Assembly (NCBI GenBank): GCA_017979445.1
Contig: CM030707.1
Span: 26,753,756-26,817,755 of the forward strand
DNA length: 64,000 bases
Direction: 5' to 3'
From: Akebia trifoliata
Taxonomy: Eukaryota; Streptophyta; Magnoliopsida; Ranunculales; Lardizabalaceae
Shown: positions 59,949-64,000 of the stretch, in pieces
How positions within the stretch are numbered: position 1 is the first letter of the stretch
Layout: every line of letters begins with the position of its first letter
Translations under genes and position numbers: made by a program
The notes under the pieces: generated by a model
The model's input: the letters and a program-made list of their open reading frames with translations, nothing else
Told to the model about the DNA's origin: nothing
Database searches by the model: none

Positions 59949-59950
59949 TA
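59450..59950 (+). repeat. CT-rich leader and microsatellite
   Basis: Repeats of CTCTCTCACAGTCGA occur at 59495-59760, with duplicated blocks (TCGATCGATCGACCTCTCAC twice), and a (CT)n run lies at 59912-59949. The Ser/Leu-rich open frames here are low-complexity artefacts. Downstream, 60320-60376 (GAAGCATGTGAGATAAAG through CGATCTGAAACG) is bounded by TTGCAG and GT like a small exon reading EACEIKNSLGKIFVARSET; I cannot assign it. Confidence 0.5.
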
Positions 59951-60376
59951 GGTTGATGGATCCATAGCGTTGTTCAGATTGATGAGGATGAGATCTAGGG
60001 TTTTGGATTTCACAAAATATATTGATTTTGATTTTTTGTTTTCCAAATGTGTTAATTTTACACGAAACAAAACCTAAAAACAAATAAAAATTTGATTAAG
60101 GATCCAAATGATTTCATAGATCTGAGTGTTTTGATATGATTAGATCTGAATTTTTTCACCATTTTTTTTCTTTCTAAGATTCAAGTAGATATTCTACGGT
60201 GAGATTTTGAGAAGTTATGGTTTGTTTAATCTGATTATAAAATGGAGGGAAAATTTTCTTTGTTTAGCGGCTTTAGAGCTCTTCAATCTCTGAATTTTCT
60301 TTACTTTTTTGTGTTGCAGGAAGCATGTGAGATAAAGAACAGCTTGGGGAAGATCTTTGTTGCACGATCTGAAACG

Positions 60377-62697
60377 GTACAGATTTTGGATTTTAGCTTT
60401 TTTCGGATTTTAATGTTTTTTGTTAATTTTGAATTTAGAATTTAGAATTCAAAATTGACAAATTTCAACTTAAGATTTGACTTTATGTTTTAGTTAGATT
60501 TTATGAATTTTCATTATATATATTTCATAATTTTTCATATATATCTTTTTTTATTGTTTTCAACAATTTTAGAAGTTTTCCCTTGTCGATTTAAACCTAT
60601 AATCCAACTTGTGACGATTTTTGAGACATAGTTGACCTAGAATAAATGTTGGGTTAGAACCTCATTATATCATATATTTGTCGAAATCCAAATCCTTGAT
60701 CTAGACCTAAAGTAGATGAGAGATGATTTCAGTTTGGATAATTTTCCTAGTATTCGGGAGAATACTCGTGACACTCATTTCACTTTTGCTGATGGTTGAA
60801 TGTTTTGGATGGCTCAATTGTTAATTCTATTGCTGACGATGCATTTGAACTTTTCTTTTCCTAGGTGCAATGTGCCACCAGAATCTGATTCTGTGGTTTG
60901 TTCTATACTTATTCCCATTTTATTGGCTTACCATATTACGTATTTGTTTAGTTATTGTTTTCGATCCAGCCCAGTTTTGAATGATCCACATATTTCCATT
61001 TGTTCTTTTTCTAGGTTTTCCTTGAATGATTTTATTTTTTATTTTTGCTTACAGTCCAACAGCAGTTTGACATGTGGTGCAAATGACATCAGCAATATAG
61101 AGAATAGCCTATTACTTCTTAAAAAATGACCCTTCTTAGCCATTGTCAGAAACAGCCCTATAACATCAGTGCTAAAATTCTTACCTTGATAAAATCATCC
61201 TACCACAAACCGTATCCCTAAAACCTATTTTTCAACCCATGAACCTCAATTTCCAACAGCTTAAATCCTACTTAAAGCAAACTTTAGGTTGTTCTACATC
61301 ACCATGTACTTGTTTAGTTTTAATATAGTTTTAAGAATTCTATATCTTTGGGTGCAAGGATGGCCGATGTGTGTGTTCATCGTAAGGTTGTGTTGATGCA
61401 ATGCCTAACTTAAGACTCATTCTAAACCTTAAATCTTTGTTGTTGTTGTTTTTATTTATTTTGGATAAATAAAACCTTAATCTTTCTTAGAGAGAGTGAT
61501 TTGTCTCATGTCCTTCTTCCTCTTGTTTATTCTATGTTTAAAGCAATGTAACAATAACAACGCTTCTAAGAATTTTGTCATGTAGTACATGTATCAACAC
61601 ATGGACACAACCTGATACACAGCTTAATACATAAAGTAGAATCACCCTTTATTTTTAACTTTTAAAAAAAAATTATGAAAGACTTGTACACTAACTGATT
61701 AAGAACCACGGTTTTATTTTAGAAATCTATTTTTACTAACTACTATGTTATGGTATATAAAACTGTGTTCTCTTCTCATATATTTCCTTCCTTGTATTTG
61801 AAAAAAAAATAACTAACTTAAATACAGCAGCTTCCTTCATTTTTTTCTTGATAGGTATATACATCTCTTTCATACCGTGAAACACATTCACAGGTGCATT
61901 GGCATGTCAAGTTCTCAAAGACATCGTGTCAAACACCTAGTATCCTTGCCAGACACCAACATATTGACATACGTGTTTGTTTCCTTTTACAAAGACTTAA
62001 AGCAATTAATCATTGGAGGATCTGTCTACGCCTGTCGCTCAGTCAGTTAATAGGCAACATAAAAGAAGTGGAATTCAGAATATCAGTGGATAGGTTTCAT
62101 CCCAAGTCTCAATACCCTTACACCTAAAACACTCTTTTCCTAAATCCAACAGTTCCCAATCCCCATTAATCCCAGTCAAATCCCATACCTCTCCAGCCCC
62201 TTACCAATAACTGAACCTAAAATCATCCCAAATGACATCAGCCGTTTGACTCGATTTTGTTATCACATGCATATTTATTGATTTTCAAGATCTTTGATTG
62301 GTTGTATCTCTTGATTGTTTGATTGTCTTATTTTTCAATTGCCTTACATAATATGATGTCATGTCTCGACTCTATTATCTCGTGCATATAACAGTATGTT
62401 CCAAATGTGTCTATTGACAATTATGGAGGTTGATCCCTTAGAATGTTTATGTCTTGCCACAAAATAGGCTTTTCAATTCATGTGTATTACCATCACTGAT
62501 TATTCATAATCGTTGATGTTTCTTATTAATGTTAGGTCACCGCCTTCAGTTCAACTAAAGACGATTATTATCTATTCAAATCTTTTTTATTTTTTGGTAA
62601 ATTGGACTTGAATCGTGACCTCAAATCTTAAAAATCATACATTTTTTTTTTTCAATTTATTGAAATTTCCATTAAGTTCTACGCATTCAACTTGTAG
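60377..62697 (+). other. Probable 5' noncoding region of the CACTA gene
   Basis: No domain is recognised in the short open frames. 61060-61085 (TTTGACATGTGGTGCAAATG) repeats the motif seen near 8929 and 9365. 61890-61960 has GTCAAACACCTAGTATCCTT-type wording common in dispersed plant repeats. The stretch before 62698 is pyrimidine-rich and ends TTGTAG, a possible acceptor just before the transposase ATG. Confidence 0.4.
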
Positions 62698-64000
62698 ATG
62701 TCTTCGACACCGATGGTTCCAAGTAAAGAGTGGATAACGAAACCTAGGTTATCAAATGAATACCTCAAAGGTGTATATTCTTTCCTCGCGTACTTGAAAC
62801 AAAATAGTCTGAGTTTGGGGGCCGATGGTTACTATTATTGTCCTTGTATCAAATGTCGTAACATGTCTTCTGGGAAGAAAAAACTAGACGTAATTTCAGA
62901 ACACCTAATCTGTGACGGTATCGATACATCTTACACGACATGGAGTTTTCATAGTGAACATTGGGGTGAAAGTCATTTTACAATTGGGGCTAGTGCATCT
63001 GATAGTCAGTATGACAAAGATGCGTACCCAAGAGTGACTGATATGTTGAATGACGCACTTGACTATTTTCCTAATGAAGAAGTTGAAGATGATGTAGATA
63101 CTTTTGTAGATGAATGTCATGAAGGAAATGATGGCCACGTTGAAGATGATATTCAATATAAGAAAATGATGGAAGATGCGATACAACCCCTATATCCGTC
63201 GTGTCGAGAAGAAGATACAAAATTGTCGATTACAGTTGAATTGTTGAGCATGAAGAGTAGACATCAATGGTCCCACAAGAGCTTCGACGAGTTATTGCAA
63301 ATGATTAAAAGAATACTACTGAAGGAGAACACTTTACCAAAGAACCTACTTTGCAAAGAAGATTAAGACTCTGAGAATGAAATGTGAAATTATTCATGCA
63401 TGCCCTAATGATTGCATATTGTATTGGAGAGAGCATGAACATAGGGATAATTGTCCTAAATGTGATGATAGCAGATAGAAACCAATTAACGAAAGAAAGT
63501 CAAAGAGCAAGCTTCTACCACAGAAAATTTTAAGATATTTTCCACTAACACCAAGATTGAAACGGATGTACACTATATAGTAGATTGCAGAGAATATGAA
63601 ATGGCATTCCAAAATCGATGAAAATGAAAACAAGATGTTCATGCATCATCCGAGGGATTCTACTTGTTGGAGAATAATAGATTGTAAATGGAAAGATTTT
63701 GCTGCTGAGCCACGTAACGTACGGTTAGGACTTGCAACAGATGGATTTAATCCATTTGGAATAAAAAATAATTCATACAGTTGTTAGCCAGTTATGGTTG
63801 TTCCGTACAATCTTCCACCATCGTTATGTATGCGGAAAGAATTTACGATGTTAACATTATTGATTCCTAGAAAAACTAGTCCATGACATGACATTGATAT
63901 CTACTTGCAACCATTGATCGCAGAGTTGAATGAGTTATGGTTGACTGGAATTGAAACGTATGATTGTATCACTAAGAGTATGTTTACCATGAAAGCAATT
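62698..64000 (+). pseudogene. CACTA TNPD-type transposase, decayed and partial
   Basis: TNPD is the large transposase of En/Spm elements. From ATG 62698 the first 214 or so residues are open. A Transpos_assoc-like domain lies at about residues 10-90 (KEWITKPRLSNEYLKGV, YYCPCIKCRN, HLICDGIDTSYTTWSFHSE), followed by an acidic linker. Near 63340 a frameshift moves the reading to TYFAKKIKTLRMKCEIIHAC, PNDCILYWREHEHRDNCPKC, the start of the Transposase_21 domain. A stop at 63476 follows, then KILRYFPLTPRLKRMY, another break near 63580, then MKWHSKIDEN and SEPRNVRLGL-type sequence (AEPRNVRLGLATDGFNPFG), a stop at 63785 and PVMVVPYNLPP. The order is that of the family, so it is one gene with several breaks, cut by the window end. 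Confidence 0.9.

Larger units (their letters stand above)
59329..64000 (+). mobile_element. CACTA transposon, 5' part (runs off the window)
   Basis: CACTACGTGAAAATC at 59329 has the form of a CACTA tip. It is followed by two near-identical phrases (GAATTTTAAACCCGAAACTC at about 59385, AAATTTTAAACCCGAAATTC at about 59430), as in subterminal repeat zones, then a CT-rich leader and the transposase gene on the same strand. The other end lies outside the window. The tip is inferred from sequence form and spacing; the transposase identity is firmer. Confidence 0.55.

Overview
This is a gene-poor, AT-rich stretch of a plant nuclear genome, very probably a flowering plant with a repeat-rich genome. 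The evidence is plant gene fragments (EIN2, chloroplast GapA, an FIP2-like pentapeptide protein, CAF1, a strictosidine synthase-like exon) lying among plant-type LTR retrotransposons, a CACTA transposon, a LINE remnant, small inverted-repeat elements and tandem arrays. I found no intact multi-exon gene, no rRNA or tRNA gene and no CRISPR array. Family names X, Y, Z and W are mine. Identity was judged by eye from direct sequence comparison.

0-11 kb: fragments of three unrelated genes in one orientation (EIN2 at 1.9 kb, GapA at 2.7 kb and again at 3.3/6.6 kb, FIP2-like at 7.8 kb). The GapA fragment sits in a tandem duplication of about 600 bp, and its second copy is split by a 3.15-kb solo LTR (Y1) with a perfect 5-bp target duplication. 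A CACTA tail (8.3-8.8 kb), family Z sequence and a decayed family X LTR follow.

11-19 kb and 28.9-36.1 kb: two copies of one segmental duplication. Both have a Y LTR carrying an X LTR at the same site, then about 1.25 kb of shared sequence (W). After the duplication, copy A received a second X element and copy B received a second Y element, each with its own target duplication. The order of events can be read directly.

19-27 kb: a 77-bp tandem array interrupted by a 1.99-kb solo LTR, then long noncoding sequence with degenerate tandem repeats, probably retrotransposon-derived. 27.2-28.3 kb: a CAF1 deadenylase pseudogene on the minus strand with frameshifts and a lost catalytic Glu.

36-41 kb: an orphan first exon of a strictosidine synthase-like gene lies between oppositely oriented Z repeats. 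Next to it is a 2.4-kb foldback structure, followed by a cluster of short perfect-looking hairpins. 41-45 kb: a truncated Ty3/gypsy element (LTR, PBS region, gag, protease, start of RT; minus strand), decayed.

45.6-55 kb: a 204-bp tandem array split by an X solo LTR; a LINE RT/RNase H remnant; and a diverged Y-like LTR containing an internally deleted LTR element with its own 5-bp target duplication and a further X-like LTR. 55.2-57.0 kb: a compact non-autonomous LTR element with both LTRs, PBS, PPT, target duplication and two internal tandem arrays. 58.4 kb: a 154-bp hairpin. 59.3 kb to the window end: the 5' part of a CACTA transposon with a decayed TNPD-type transposase.

Nothing here forms a cooperating pathway. 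The biology is nested transposition, recombination between LTRs and gene-fragment capture. I did not find a convincing new functional system.
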